Numbered from the stretch's first letter, positions 49,238-57,806 are shown. The stretch is 64,000 nt of DNA from an uncultured Flavobacteriales bacterium (GCA_937876095.1 CALFIE010000010.1:1-64000); one strand, 5' to 3'. Made by a program: numbers and translations. Notes: generated from the sequence alone by a model not told the origin.

Positions 49238-50893
49238 CTACGCTTCACAACTACTACACGTCACAAAATTCACCATCATTTCTTTAGAAACCGATGAACT
49301 TCTTTGGTAATAGAGTGTTTTCACACCTTTTTTCCAAGCTTCTATGTAGAGATAATTCACGTCTTTTACCGGCATTGTAGAAGGAATCGATAAATTCAAA
49401 GATTGTGCTTGGTCTATGTATTGCTGTCTCTGCGCTGCTTGCGAAATAATTTCCATGGGCGAAATTTCTTTAAAAGTTTTGAAAACTGCTTTTTCTTCGT
49501 CGGTCAATTCTTTCAAATGTTGCACAGAACCGTGGTTTAGCATAATCGTGCGCCAAGTTTCTTCGTTTTCGAGGCCTTTCTCTTCTAATAATTTAGCGAG
49601 GTATTTATTTTTTCGCATAAAGTTTCCTTTCGCCAAACCTGCTTTGTAGTAGTTGGAAGCAAAAGGTTCAATTCCCGGCGAAGTTTGCCCTAAAATTGCA
49701 GAACTTGAAGTAGTTGGAGCAATTGCCATTACCGTCGTGTTGCGCATTCCGTAACCTTTTAGCATTTCTGGTTCGCCATAAATGTTGGCCAATTCTTGCG
49801 ATGCCTGCAAAGATTGTTCTTTGATGTGTCTAAACGCTCTCGCATTGAATTGCGTTGCCTCAAAACTCTCAAACGGAATCATATTTTTTTGTAAATACGA
49901 ATGATAGCCCAAAACTCCCAAACCAAGCGCTCTGTGTCGCAACGCAAAATTTCTTGCGCCCGATAAATAGTAATTTCCTTCGGTTTTTTCTATAAATTCA
50001 GATAAAACCGCGTCTAAGAAATAGATGGCGAGTTTCACGGCATTGGTATCTTTCCATTCATCGTACAACTCCAAATTCATTGATGACAAGCAGCAAATGA
50101 AAGATTCTTCTGCAGTTGAAGGCAACATAATTTCTGAACAAAGATTACTTGCATTCACCATCAATCCAGCATCTTTGTACACTTGCGGTTTGTTGCGGTT
50201 TACATTGTCGGTAAAGAAAATATACGGCAAACCTTTTTGTTGGCGACTTTCCAAAACTCTTGCCCAAATTTTTCGTTTGTCCATATCACCGTCAATCATA
50301 TCCTGCATCCAATAATCTGGAACGCAAATTCCTGTAAATAAGTTCTGAATCGGACTTCCGATATCTTTTATCGATAAAAATTCTTCAATATCGCCGTGGT
50401 CAATATCCAAGTAGGCCGCAAAAGCGCCTCTTCTTACACCACCTTGCGAAACCACATCCATCGCAGTATCATACAATTTCATAAACGAAACCGCTCCCGA
50501 AGATTTTCCGTTATCGGTTACCGCAGTTCCACGATTTCTGAGTTCGCCGAAATAACCTGAAGTTCCACCACCAATTTTGGTCTGCATAATTACTTCGCCC
50601 AATTTATGCGTAATTCCCTCGATATTATCCGGAATATGAACATTGAAACAAGAAATTGGCAAACCTCTTTGTGTTCCCATATTTGCCCAAACTGGCGACG
50701 AAAAACTGATCCAGCCTTTCGTAATCATCTCTTTGAAAGCCGGTTGCAATTCCGGTTTATATAATCTTTTCGCAGCTGCGGTCGTAATTCTGTCGATTGC
50801 TCCTTCCACAGTCTCGCCTTTCAGCAAATAGCCTCTGTTGAGCATCTGCTCCGACTCTTCATTCAGCCACCAAATTTCTGTTTTTTCTTCCAT
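49238..50893 (-). CDS. nrdA: Ribonucleoside-diphosphate reductase alpha subunit, short form
   Basis: The catalytic subunit of class I ribonucleotide reductase, which makes dNDPs from NDPs. I start at MEEKTEIWWL (551 residues); an ATG seven codons upstream is possible. The length is below the usual ~750 because the N-terminal ATP-cone activity domain is missing. Key parts are SFSSPVWANMG, PISCFNVH (C82), IGGGTSGYFGELRNRG, ASNLCSEIMLP (radical-bearing Cys region), APTTSSSAILG and the C-terminal CSSCEA redox pair. It lies upstream of an 82-aa ORF and nrdB, all on the minus strand. By eye the G+C is slightly higher than in its neighbours. Confidence 0.94.
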   Translation of the reverse strand: MEEKTEIWWLNEESEQMLNRGYLLKGETVEGAIDRITTAAAKRLYKPELQPAFKEMITKGWISFSSPVWANMGTQRGLPISCFNVHIPDNIEGITHKLGEVIMQTKIGGGTSGYFGELRNRGTAVTDNGKSSGAVSFMKLYDTAMDVVSQGGVRRGAFAAYLDIDHGDIEEFLSIKDIGSPIQNLFTGICVPDYWMQDMIDGDMDKRKIWARVLESRQQKGLPYIFFTDNVNRNKPQVYKDAGLMVNASNLCSEIMLPSTAEESFICCLSSMNLELYDEWKDTNAVKLAIYFLDAVLSEFIEKTEGNYYLSGARNFALRHRALGLGVLGYHSYLQKNMIPFESFEATQFNARAFRHIKEQSLQASQELANIYGEPEMLKGYGMRNTTVMAIAPTTSSSAILGQTSPGIEPFASNYYKAGLAKGNFMRKNKYLAKLLEEKGLENEETWRTIMLNHGSVQHLKELTDEEKAVFKTFKEISPMEIISQAAQRQQYIDQAQSLNLSIPSTMPVKDVNYLYIEAWKKGVKTLYYQRSSSVSKEMMVNFVTCSSCEA

Positions 50894-50908
50894 ATTCTTC
50901 AAGATTTT

Positions 50909-50998
50909 AGACATCAGAATTCAGATGTCAGATTTTCTTTTAAGCTTTCTTTACGTTTGTTTTTTCGTCTGATATCTATTCTCTAATATCTGACCTCT
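50909..50998. repeat. Word-repeat island upstream of nrdA
   Basis: The left arm (50909-50932) contains GACATCAGAATTCAGATGTC plus AGAT. The right arm (50967-50998) contains GTCTGATATCTATTC and TAATATCTGACCTCT. Words of the ATCTGA/TCAGAT type are reiterated and complementary between the arms. It sits directly before the nrdA start and next to a GC-rich repeat. Confidence 0.55.
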
Positions 50999-51029
50999 AT
51001 TTATGAAGCAACCCAATTTCTGCTTCGGT

Positions 51030-51109
51030 TGACTTTCGGTCCCGCTTTTCATTTCAATTCCTCGCTCCTTCTTCGTCGTCACTGCGGGATTTCCATTGCA
51101 ATCGGGGCT
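51030..51109 (-). repeat. GC-rich dispersed repeat, copy 1 (minus orientation)
   Basis: On the minus strand it reads AGCCCCGATTGCAATGG, AAATCCCGC, a spacer, then AAAAGCGGGACCGAAAG. The TCCCGC and GCGGGA segments can pair. Much richer in G+C than the surroundings. The wording matches a family of intergenic repeats that I recall from flavobacterial genomes (from memory, not verified). A 67-codon minus-strand open frame through it (50951-51154) is composed of repeat sequence and is not called as a gene. Confidence 0.6.
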
Positions 51110-51180
51110 ATTTTTGAAAATTTTGTATTTCGGTTGTCGTTTCGAACAAAGCAAATCTTTGAAATTATTTCAAAACTCAT

Positions 51181-51429
51181 CTAGTTCAATTCAAATTTTT
51201 GGCAACGCATCAACTCCCCAATTTTCACTTTGTTGATGTGTGTGAATTTCACATTTTCATCGGCTTCTGCAAATTGTTGCGCTTTTTTTATGCAATAATC
51301 AATCTTATAAGCCACCGAAATGCACACTCTCTTCTCCTGAACTTTTGCCATTCCCATATAAATAAACTCACCCAATTTGAAACCTTCACTTCTGCTGATT
51401 TCTATTTCATTTTCTATTAAAGCATTCAT
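51181..51429 (-). CDS. Small protein between nrdA and nrdB, unknown
   Basis: An 82-residue cytoplasmic protein with no signal or membrane helix. Sequence features are SRSEGFKLGEFIYMGMAKV, VCISVAYKIDYCIKKAQQFA and a C-terminal MRCQKFELN. I recognise no family. It is on the same strand between the two ribonucleotide reductase subunits, and codon composition is normal. GC-rich repeats lie on both sides, in opposite orientation. A role with ribonucleotide reductase is possible from position only. Confidence 0.6.
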   Translation of the reverse strand: MNALIENEIEISRSEGFKLGEFIYMGMAKVQEKRVCISVAYKIDYCIKKAQQFAEADENVKFTHINKVKIGELMRCQKFELN

Positions 51430-51779
51430 ATATCGACTATTTTCAAAATTCTATTATTCAAAACTCATTCATTTCTCTTTTTTCATCATATGTTTTGATT
51501 TTACTTCATCGTGCTTTTCTATTTTTCATCAAAAACCTTAAGGTTTGTCGCGCGCTAATTTCTGAAAACAATTGACGCTCGCTTCGCTCGCGCCCAAAAT
51601 TTCTTTTCAATATATCTCTATAATTTCTATTGGTTACTGAACCGCGCCCCGACTGAAGTGGAGCTCTTTTTTCTAAAATTCTTAAAAATTTCAGAAAAAA
51701 AGCGGGAGCGGAAGGCGGAAATTGGCGCCAAAAAATCCATTTTTAAGATTGCTTTGTTGTCAAAATTCCTTCTCCCAAA
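51430..51779. other. 350-bp gap without a gene
   Basis: The first 110 bp are plain AT-rich sequence. A GC-rich patch follows (TCGCGCGCTAATTTC, then GACGCTCGCTTCGCTCGCGC, about 51548-51595), and then copy 2 of the dispersed repeat (51644-51728). No open frame with coding character is visible. The gap is between nrdB and the 82-aa ORF. Confidence 0.6.
51644..51728 (+). repeat. GC-rich dispersed repeat, copy 2 (plus orientation)
   Basis: It reads CGCCCCGACTGAAGTGG, then a T-rich/A-rich stem (CTTTTTTCT paired with AGAAAAAAAG), then CGGGAGCGGAAGGCGGAAA. The outer wording parallels copy 1 on the opposite strand (GCCCCGA at one end, AAAGCGGGA at the other), with a different internal loop. The two copies form an inverted pair around the 82-aa ORF. 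Confidence 0.6.
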
Positions 51780-52754
51780 TTAAAATAAATCGTTTGCAGT
51801 AATGCTTTTGTCGTGTTTGGTGTAATCTACCGGTCGTTTTGCAAAGAAATCGTCGAGTGAATTGGCAAAAACTTCTTCTTCAAACCAAACCATCGGTCTA
51901 TATTCGCCTGGAGTTACGTTGTAACGGGTTTTCATACCGATTTTTTTCAGGGAATCATCTACTCTGTATTTCATAAAATTCAGGAGATTTTCTTTTGAAA
52001 TATTGTCGATTTCACCCAATTCAAAAATCCAGTCCAAAATTTTGGCTTCCAATTCTACTGATTGGTCAACCAAAGTGTAAATATCTTCTATATCGCTATC
52101 TGTAAGGAGTTCCGGCTGTTCTTGACGGATTTTATTGATGAGATAAATCCCTGCGTTTGCGTGAATTTGCTCATCAACTGAAGTCCACGCAATAATGTTG
52201 GACACGTTTTTCATATAACCTTTAAATCTCGTAAACGACAGAATGATAGCGAATTGCGAGAACAAAGACACGTTTTCTATCAAAATACTGAACAGCAACA
52301 AACTCGAAACGTACTCTTTTGGAGTCGCAGAATTGGCGTGTTTCAATACATTAGACAAGAAATCGATACGTTCTTTGATTGCAGGAATTTCTACCACTTT
52401 TAAAAATTCATCATTGTAACCCAAAACTTCCAATAATCTGGAATAGGCTTCGGAATGGCGGAATTCACACTCTGCAAAAGTAGAACCCAATCCGTTAAAT
52501 TCAGGTTTCGGAAGGTGATTATATAAATTTCCCCAAAATGTTTTTACGGATACTTCAATTTGTGCAATCGCTAAAAGCGAATTTTTGATGGCATTTTTTT
52601 CGTGGGGTTCCAATTGAGATTGAAAATCTTGGATGTCTGCCGTGAAATCTACTTCGGAGTGTACCCAAAAAGATTTGTTGATAGCTTCTACAAATTCCAG
52701 AATTTCAGGGTACTCAAAAGGTTTATAGTTGATACGTTTTTCAAAAATGCCCAT
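51780..52754 (-). CDS. nrdB: Ribonucleoside-diphosphate reductase beta subunit
   Basis: A 324-residue ferritin-like radical-generating subunit. Metal-ligand regions are ECEFRHSEAYSRLLE (E and H, with the candidate radical Tyr), SILIENVSLFSQF (E) and WTSVDEQIHANAG (E and H). FTADIQDF holds the likely first acidic ligand. The acidic C-terminus ends in SITANDLF, the type of tail that docks to NrdA. It is the first gene of the nrdB-ORF-nrdA group and has a strong -7 element 48 bp upstream. Confidence 0.95.
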   Translation of the reverse strand: MGIFEKRINYKPFEYPEILEFVEAINKSFWVHSEVDFTADIQDFQSQLEPHEKNAIKNSLLAIAQIEVSVKTFWGNLYNHLPKPEFNGLGSTFAECEFRHSEAYSRLLEVLGYNDEFLKVVEIPAIKERIDFLSNVLKHANSATPKEYVSSLLLFSILIENVSLFSQFAIILSFTRFKGYMKNVSNIIAWTSVDEQIHANAGIYLINKIRQEQPELLTDSDIEDIYTLVDQSVELEAKILDWIFELGEIDNISKENLLNFMKYRVDDSLKKIGMKTRYNVTPGEYRPMVWFEEEVFANSLDDFFAKRPVDYTKHDKSITANDLF

Positions 52755-53088
52755 GTTTTTTTTCGTTTTTTGTGATTATGTGTTTATTAAAGTCGTGTTT
52801 ACAAAAGTAGAAAATGAAAGCCAAAATTAAAAGTGAAATCCCCCCTAAAAACCTAAAATATTGATTTGTATCACCAAAAGTTTTCCACAAAGACACAGAC
52901 TTGCCACCACCAAAAGGATTCTGATATTGAAATAATATTTAAAACGAAATTTAACAGATATTTATTAAACAAACTCTTGAAAACTACTATTAATAAAAGA
53001 TTATTCATTAAACAACGATTTAATAAAAATTCAAAAAATTCTATGTAACATAAACTTGATTTTGGCTACTTATTAAGTAAAATGCTCC
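52755..53088. other. 334-bp divergent intergenic region
   Basis: It lies between nrdB (minus) and the ABC ATPase gene (plus). It holds the nrdB -7 element (52802-52809). On the other side, AT-rich sequence contains TAAACTTG (one mismatch to TAnnTTTG) about 35 bp before the ABC gene. No structured RNA, open frame or repeat is evident. Confidence 0.6.
52802..52809 (-). promoter_or_regulatory. Candidate -7 element of nrdB
   Basis: The minus strand reads TACTTTTG, an exact TAnnTTTG match, 48 bp upstream of the nrdB ATG, with TTTTGG about 12 bp further upstream. Confidence 0.55.
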
Positions 53089-53781
53089 ATGTTAGTAATT
53101 AAGGATTTACATAAGTCTTATGATATCGGTCACAATAAGTTGCATGTTCTGAAAGGAATCAATCTTGAAATTGACAAAGGAGAATTTGTGTCGATTATGG
53201 GAAGTTCTGGTTCAGGAAAATCTACCTTACTGAATATCATCGGGATTTTAGATGAAGCAGATTCTGGAATCTACGAATTAGATGGAGTCCCTATAAAACA
53301 CCTCACCGAAACCAAAGCTGCAGAATACCGAAGCAGATTTTTGGGGTTTATTTTCCAAAGTTTCAACCTCATTAATTACAAAACTGCGCTAGAAAATGTA
53401 GCACTACCACTCTACTACCAAAATGTACCAAGAAAAGAACGAAACGAAAAAGCTTTAGAATATCTAGAAAAAGTAGGTTTGGCAAATTGGGCACAACATT
53501 TACCAAGCGAGCTTTCTGGCGGACAAAAACAACGTATTGCTATTGCAAGAGCACTAATTACAGACCCAAAAGTAATTTTGGCAGATGAACCAACTGGTGC
53601 ACTCGATAGCAAAACGACTTACGATATTATGAAATTGCTACAAGAAATTAATAATGAAGGAAAAACCATCATTGTAGTTACACACGAACCCGATGTTGCT
53701 GCAGAAACCAAAAGAAATGTAATCCTGAAAGACGGAATTATAGAAAGTGATGAGTTTATTCAGCAAAGGGTTTTAGTATAA
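53089..53781 (+). CDS. ABC transporter ATP-binding protein (MacB/LolD type)
   Basis: A 230-residue ATPase. Walker A is GSSGSGKST (about residues 38-46), the Q-loop is in FIFQSFNLI, the signature is LSGGQKQR, Walker B is VILADEPTGALD, and the H-loop is in VTHEPDVA. It is the first gene of a plus-strand operon with two FtsX-type permeases and a periplasmic adaptor. It should power a MacAB-like efflux or export pump rather than lipoprotein release. Confidence 0.93.
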   Translation: MLVIKDLHKSYDIGHNKLHVLKGINLEIDKGEFVSIMGSSGSGKSTLLNIIGILDEADSGIYELDGVPIKHLTETKAAEYRSRFLGFIFQSFNLINYKTALENVALPLYYQNVPRKERNEKALEYLEKVGLANWAQHLPSELSGGQKQRIAIARALITDPKVILADEPTGALDSKTTYDIMKLLQEINNEGKTIIVVTHEPDVAAETKRNVILKDGIIESDEFIQQRVLV

Positions 53782-53782
53782 T

Positions 53783-53882
53783 TGATGGAAGATGGAAGTC
53801 GTGATGATTTCTAAAAATTATTTTAAAACTAAAAAAAATGCGGTTATTTTGGAAACTTCCTGCTTCCAACTTCCCGCTACCA
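53783..53882. repeat. Word-repeat island between the ABC ATPase and first permease
   Basis: The left arm (53784-53807) reads GATGGAAGATGGAAGTCGTG. The right arm (53851-53881) reads GGAAACTTCCTGCTTCC and AACTTCCCGCTACC. GGAAG words on the left face CTTCC words on the right across an AT spacer with TAAAAATTATT and AACTAAAAAA. It is within the operon transcript, 8 bp before the permease start. Confidence 0.6.
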
Positions 53883-53889
53883 ATTAAAT

Positions 53890-55119
53890 ATGTTTGACAT
53901 CGATCGTTGGCAAGAAATATTCAGTTCTATTCGCAGTAATATATTGCGAACAGTACTTTCTGGTTTTACGGTTGCACTTGGTCTATATATTTTCATTGTA
54001 CTTTTTGGGATTGGAAAAGGTTTGCAAAACTCTTTTCAAGGAGCATTTCGAGGTGATGCATCTAATATGATTCAGATTTTTACAGGACAAACTTCTATTG
54101 CATACGAAGGTTTGCAAGCCAATCGCAACATCAATCTTCAAAATAAAGATTACAACCAAATTGTAGAATCTGGTGCCGAAAAAGTAGAATATTCTACTCC
54201 GAGATACGAAAGTGCAATGACCGTGAAATATGGCAACGAAAGCGGAAATTACCAAATTATAGGTGCAAAAGAAGATGAACTACAAATAGAAAAAAGAACT
54301 GTTACCGAAGGTAGATATCTAATTCCATTAGATTTTGACAACAAAGCAAAAGTAGCTGTAATTGGCAGAATGGTACAACGAGATCTGATAAAAAATAGTT
54401 CACCAATTGGTAAATTTTTGAATTTGAACGGAATTATGTTTCGGGTAGTTGGTGTTTTTTCTGATGATGGTGGAGACAGAGACGAGCGTATGATTACGGT
54501 ACCAATCAACACCATACAAGGTTTGAAAAAAAGTTCCGATACACTGAATTCAATATTATTAACCTATAATAAAGATTTGACACCAGAACAAGCCGTAGAA
54601 TTCGGTGAACAAATAAAAACAGACCTGAAAAGAAACCACCAAGTTTCACCAGATGACGAAGGTGCAATCACCGTTTTCAATAATGCCGAAAACACCAAAG
54701 AACAATTTCAATTTATGGGCGTTTTAGCATTAATTGTATTGGTAATTGGTATGGGAACGCTGATTGCAGGAATTATCGGTATTAGCAACATCATGGTATA
54801 TATCGTAAAAGAACGTACCAAAGAAATTGGGGTAAGAAAAGCAATCGGTGCAAAACCGAGAAGTATAGTTGCCCTTATTTTGCAAGAAAGCGTGGTAATT
54901 ACTGTAATTTCAGGATTAATTGGAGTTGGTTTGGCAATTTTTACCATTCATTTAATTGGTGATAGTCTAGAAAAATATTTCATTAAGGATCCAAATGTAG
55001 GTTGGTTCGAGATTATTTCAGCTTTCCTTTGTTTGGTCATTTCAGGAACAATTGCAGGATTTATACCAGCATACAAAGCAAGTAAAATCAGACCAATAGA
55101 AGCACTGAGAACAGAGTAA
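53890..55119 (+). CDS. MacB-like ABC transporter permease, first copy
   Basis: A 409-residue permease. It has an N-terminal helix (VLSGFTVALGLYIFIVLFGI, about residues 21-40), a periplasmic MacB_PCD domain (about 45-280) and three C-terminal FtsX helices (about 285-310, 330-355 and 375-400). The coupling motif ERTKEIGVRKAIGAKPRSI is typical. It ends in RPIEALRTE, the same ending as the second permease. The pair probably forms a heterodimer with the ATPase. Confidence 0.92.
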   Translation: MFDIDRWQEIFSSIRSNILRTVLSGFTVALGLYIFIVLFGIGKGLQNSFQGAFRGDASNMIQIFTGQTSIAYEGLQANRNINLQNKDYNQIVESGAEKVEYSTPRYESAMTVKYGNESGNYQIIGAKEDELQIEKRTVTEGRYLIPLDFDNKAKVAVIGRMVQRDLIKNSSPIGKFLNLNGIMFRVVGVFSDDGGDRDERMITVPINTIQGLKKSSDTLNSILLTYNKDLTPEQAVEFGEQIKTDLKRNHQVSPDDEGAITVFNNAENTKEQFQFMGVLALIVLVIGMGTLIAGIIGISNIMVYIVKERTKEIGVRKAIGAKPRSIVALILQESVVITVISGLIGVGLAIFTIHLIGDSLEKYFIKDPNVGWFEIISAFLCLVISGTIAGFIPAYKASKIRPIEALRTE

Positions 55120-55121
55120 TT

Positions 55122-55216
55122 GTGTGATTGAGTATTTGAGTATTTCAAAAATTTAGAAAAAAGTAATAAATAAAAACCAAGAATTGAAACCTTGAACTTT
55201 GAACCTTAATCTTTAA
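55122..55216. repeat. Word-repeat island between the two permease genes
   Basis: The left part reiterates GATTGAGTATTTGAGTATTTC and the right part reiterates GAAACCTTGAACTTTGAACC and TTAATCTTTAAA, with an AT spacer. Complementarity between the arms is weaker than in the other islands. It fills most of the 108-bp intra-operon gap. Confidence 0.45.
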
Positions 55217-55227
55217 ACAAAAAAACG

Positions 55228-56496
55228 GTGAACATCTTATTTAAAAGAGATACTTGGGAAGAAATCTACCATTCTCTGCGGAACAACAAACTCCGCACAC
55301 TTCTCACGATGATTGGTGTAGGTTGGGGAATGTTTCTCTACGTTTCGCTTTTGGGCGCAGCAAAAGGTATGGAAAATGGTTTCAACAAGGCTTTTGCAGG
55401 TTTTGCAACCAACACTATTTTTTTGTGGGCGCAGCAAACCAACATTCCTTACGCAGGTTTCCCAAAAGGTAGAATGCTGGAACTCCATACCAATGATATC
55501 GATTTATTAACCAGTAAAATTCCTGCGATTTCTAAAATTTCGCCAACCAATGCACGTGGAAATTTCGGCAGCAAAGGAGAAGAAATTGTAAGAAATGGTG
55601 TAAGTGGAAATTTTTCCATAAATGGGGTGTTCCCTGTAAGTAATCAGATTTCTGAGAAAAAATTAATGTTTGGTAGATTTATAAATGATGCCGATATCAA
55701 TGGAAATAAAAGTGTAATTGTAATAGGTGAAGACATCTACAACAAACTTTTTGACAGTAAAAAGAAAGAAGATCCAGTTGGAAAATCTATTTCTATGAAG
55801 GGCGTTTTCTTCAGTGTAATCGGTGTTTTTTCATCTAAAATGAATGGTGGTATAGAAAATAACAGAATTGCTTACATCCCTTTTACTACCTTCAACAAAT
55901 TGTTTAATACGGGTGACAAAGTAAATTACTTCGCAATTGTTGGGGACAACAATGCCGATTTACAAACCATTGAAGACCAGGTGAAAACCGAACTCAAAAA
56001 GAAATACCAAGTATCTCTAGAAGATACCAATGCTTTTGGAAGTTTCAATCTTGGTAAAGAATTTGCAAAAGTTACTGGTTTTTTGACCGGAATGCAATTT
56101 CTCACCATCACTGTTGGTATTCTCACGATTTTGGCGGGTGTAATTGCGATTTCTAATATTTTGCTAATTACGGTAACCGAAAGAACCAAAGAAATCGGAA
56201 TCAGACGTGCACTTGGTGCAAAACCAGCCGAAGTGCGCAACCAAATTTTGCTAGAAAGTGTGGTAATTACCTTTACTTCAGGATTGATGGGATTTATGTT
56301 TGGGATTTTACTCCTTTCATTCATTAATAATCTTACCAAAGACAATGATAATTTTCCGTTTTACAATCCAACCGTAGATTATGGTAATGTATTTGCAGCT
56401 ATGACAATTATGGTGATTTTAGGATTATTAATCGGGATGATTCCTGCACAAAGAGCAGTAAGAATTAGACCAATAGAAGCATTGCGAACTGAATAA
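55228..56496 (+). CDS. MacB-like ABC transporter permease, second copy
   Basis: A 422-residue permease homologous to its neighbour. Features are an N-terminal helix (TMIGVGWGMFLYVSLLGAA), a MacB_PCD periplasmic domain, and C-terminal FtsX helices around ERTKEIGIRRALGAKPAEV, ending RPIEALRTE. The start is GTG at 55228; no in-frame ATG gives the conserved NILFKRDTWEEIYHSLRNN start region. The paralogous pair suggests an obligate heterodimer. The gap to the adaptor gene is 21 bp. Confidence 0.92.
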   Translation: MNILFKRDTWEEIYHSLRNNKLRTLLTMIGVGWGMFLYVSLLGAAKGMENGFNKAFAGFATNTIFLWAQQTNIPYAGFPKGRMLELHTNDIDLLTSKIPAISKISPTNARGNFGSKGEEIVRNGVSGNFSINGVFPVSNQISEKKLMFGRFINDADINGNKSVIVIGEDIYNKLFDSKKKEDPVGKSISMKGVFFSVIGVFSSKMNGGIENNRIAYIPFTTFNKLFNTGDKVNYFAIVGDNNADLQTIEDQVKTELKKKYQVSLEDTNAFGSFNLGKEFAKVTGFLTGMQFLTITVGILTILAGVIAISNILLITVTERTKEIGIRRALGAKPAEVRNQILLESVVITFTSGLMGFMFGILLLSFINNLTKDNDNFPFYNPTVDYGNVFAAMTIMVILGLLIGMIPAQRAVRIRPIEALRTE

Positions 56497-56517
56497 AAAA
56501 ATAAAAATTATTATATA

Positions 56518-57729
56518 ATGAAAAAGAAATTTACATGGAAAAAAGCAATTTACATTCTCATAGGATTATTGCTTTTATTGGGACTATTCAAAGGTTTTTC
56601 GTACTTCATAAGTTCTAATTCACAAGAAAATGATGAGTTTCTTACCAGAAAACCAGTAGTACAAGATCTGAATGATAAAGTAATGGCAACCGGAAAAATT
56701 GTACCACGAGAAGAAATAGAAATAAAACCGAACATGTCCGGAATTATAGAAAAAGTGTTGGTAAATGAAGGCGATCATGTTACGGTCGGTCAATTAGTGG
56801 CAACCATCAAAATTGTACCGAGTATTTCACAAGTAAACAGCGCACAACAAGAAGTACAAAACGCAGGTTTGCAAATCAACAATGCAAAAATGAATGTAGA
56901 TAATCAGCAAAAGCAATTTGCAATGCAACAGCGATTGTTTAACCAAGGAGTAATTTCTAAACAAGAATTTTTGACAGCACAACAACAATTGCTAAGTACC
57001 CAAAATCAATTGAAAAACGCCAATCAACAACTACAAACCGCCCAGAAAAATCTACAAATTGCCAGAACTGGTGTTGCAGAAGGTTTGCAAAGTATGGCAA
57101 CCACACAAATCCGTTCAAAAGCAACCGGAACTGTATTAGAAGTGTCTGTAAAAGTTGGGAGCCAAGTTATAGAAGCCAATTCTTTCAATTCTGGGACTAC
57201 CATTTGTTCTATTGCAGACCTTAATTCATTAATTTTTCAAGGAACGATAGATGAAGCTCAAGCTGGAAAACTAAAAGAAGGTATGGAAATGAATATTGTA
57301 ATTGGTGCACTGCAAAACAAAACCTTCCCAGGAAAAGTGACCATGATTGCACCAAAAGGTAAAGACGAATCAGGAACCATCAAATTCCCAATAGAAGGCG
57401 ATGTTTTCAATCCAAATAACGATTATATAAGAGCTGGATTTTCTGCAAATGGTGAAATTGTTTTAAGTTCACAAAAAAACGCATTACTTGTTGATGAAAG
57501 TCTAATCCAATACGAAAAAGATGCACAAGGTAAAGATATCTCTTTTGTAGAAGTAAAACAACCAGACGGAAGTTTCAAAAAAGTACATGTAAAATTAGGT
57601 GGAAGCGACGGAATTAATGTACAAATTCTTTCTGGTATTGATAAAAATGCCGAGATCAAAGTATGGAATCCATCTAACAAAGACAAAGAAGAACTGAAAG
57701 AGAAAAAAGAAAATAAAGACAAAAAATAA
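56518..57729 (+). CDS. Periplasmic adaptor (MacA/HlyD family)
   Basis: A 403-residue membrane-fusion protein. An N-terminal membrane anchor (about residues 10-30) is followed by a barrel-sandwich half (ATGKIVPREEIEIKPNMSG, IEKVLVNEGDHVTVGQLVA). A Gln/Asn-rich alpha-helical hairpin comes next (about 95-195), then the second half (IRSKATGTVLEVSVKVGSQV). The tail is lysine/glutamate-rich. It should bridge the MacB-like pump to an outer-membrane channel. No TolC-like gene is in the operon or elsewhere in the window. Confidence 0.92.
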   Translation: MKKKFTWKKAIYILIGLLLLLGLFKGFSYFISSNSQENDEFLTRKPVVQDLNDKVMATGKIVPREEIEIKPNMSGIIEKVLVNEGDHVTVGQLVATIKIVPSISQVNSAQQEVQNAGLQINNAKMNVDNQQKQFAMQQRLFNQGVISKQEFLTAQQQLLSTQNQLKNANQQLQTAQKNLQIARTGVAEGLQSMATTQIRSKATGTVLEVSVKVGSQVIEANSFNSGTTICSIADLNSLIFQGTIDEAQAGKLKEGMEMNIVIGALQNKTFPGKVTMIAPKGKDESGTIKFPIEGDVFNPNNDYIRAGFSANGEIVLSSQKNALLVDESLIQYEKDAQGKDISFVEVKQPDGSFKKVHVKLGGSDGINVQILSGIDKNAEIKVWNPSNKDKEELKEKKENKDKK

Positions 57730-57746
57730 GTTGATTGTTCTATAAC

Positions 57747-57779
57747 AAAAATTCCGCACCATTTGGATGCGGAATTTTT
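57747..57779. terminator. Bidirectional terminator after the efflux operon
   Basis: AAAAATTCCGCA (57747-57758) and TGCGGAATTTTT (57768-57779) form a perfect 12-bp stem with a 9-base loop and flanking T/A runs. It serves the plus-strand efflux operon and the convergent TPR gene. Confidence 0.88.
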
Positions 57780-57806
57780 TATTTATTAATGAGAATTTTA
57801 AAAATT

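Noticed and set aside
50951..51154. 67-codon minus-strand open frame between nrdA and the 82-aa ORF
   Set aside because: It runs through the GC-rich dispersed repeat and a word-repeat island, and the translated sequence shows no protein-like pattern.
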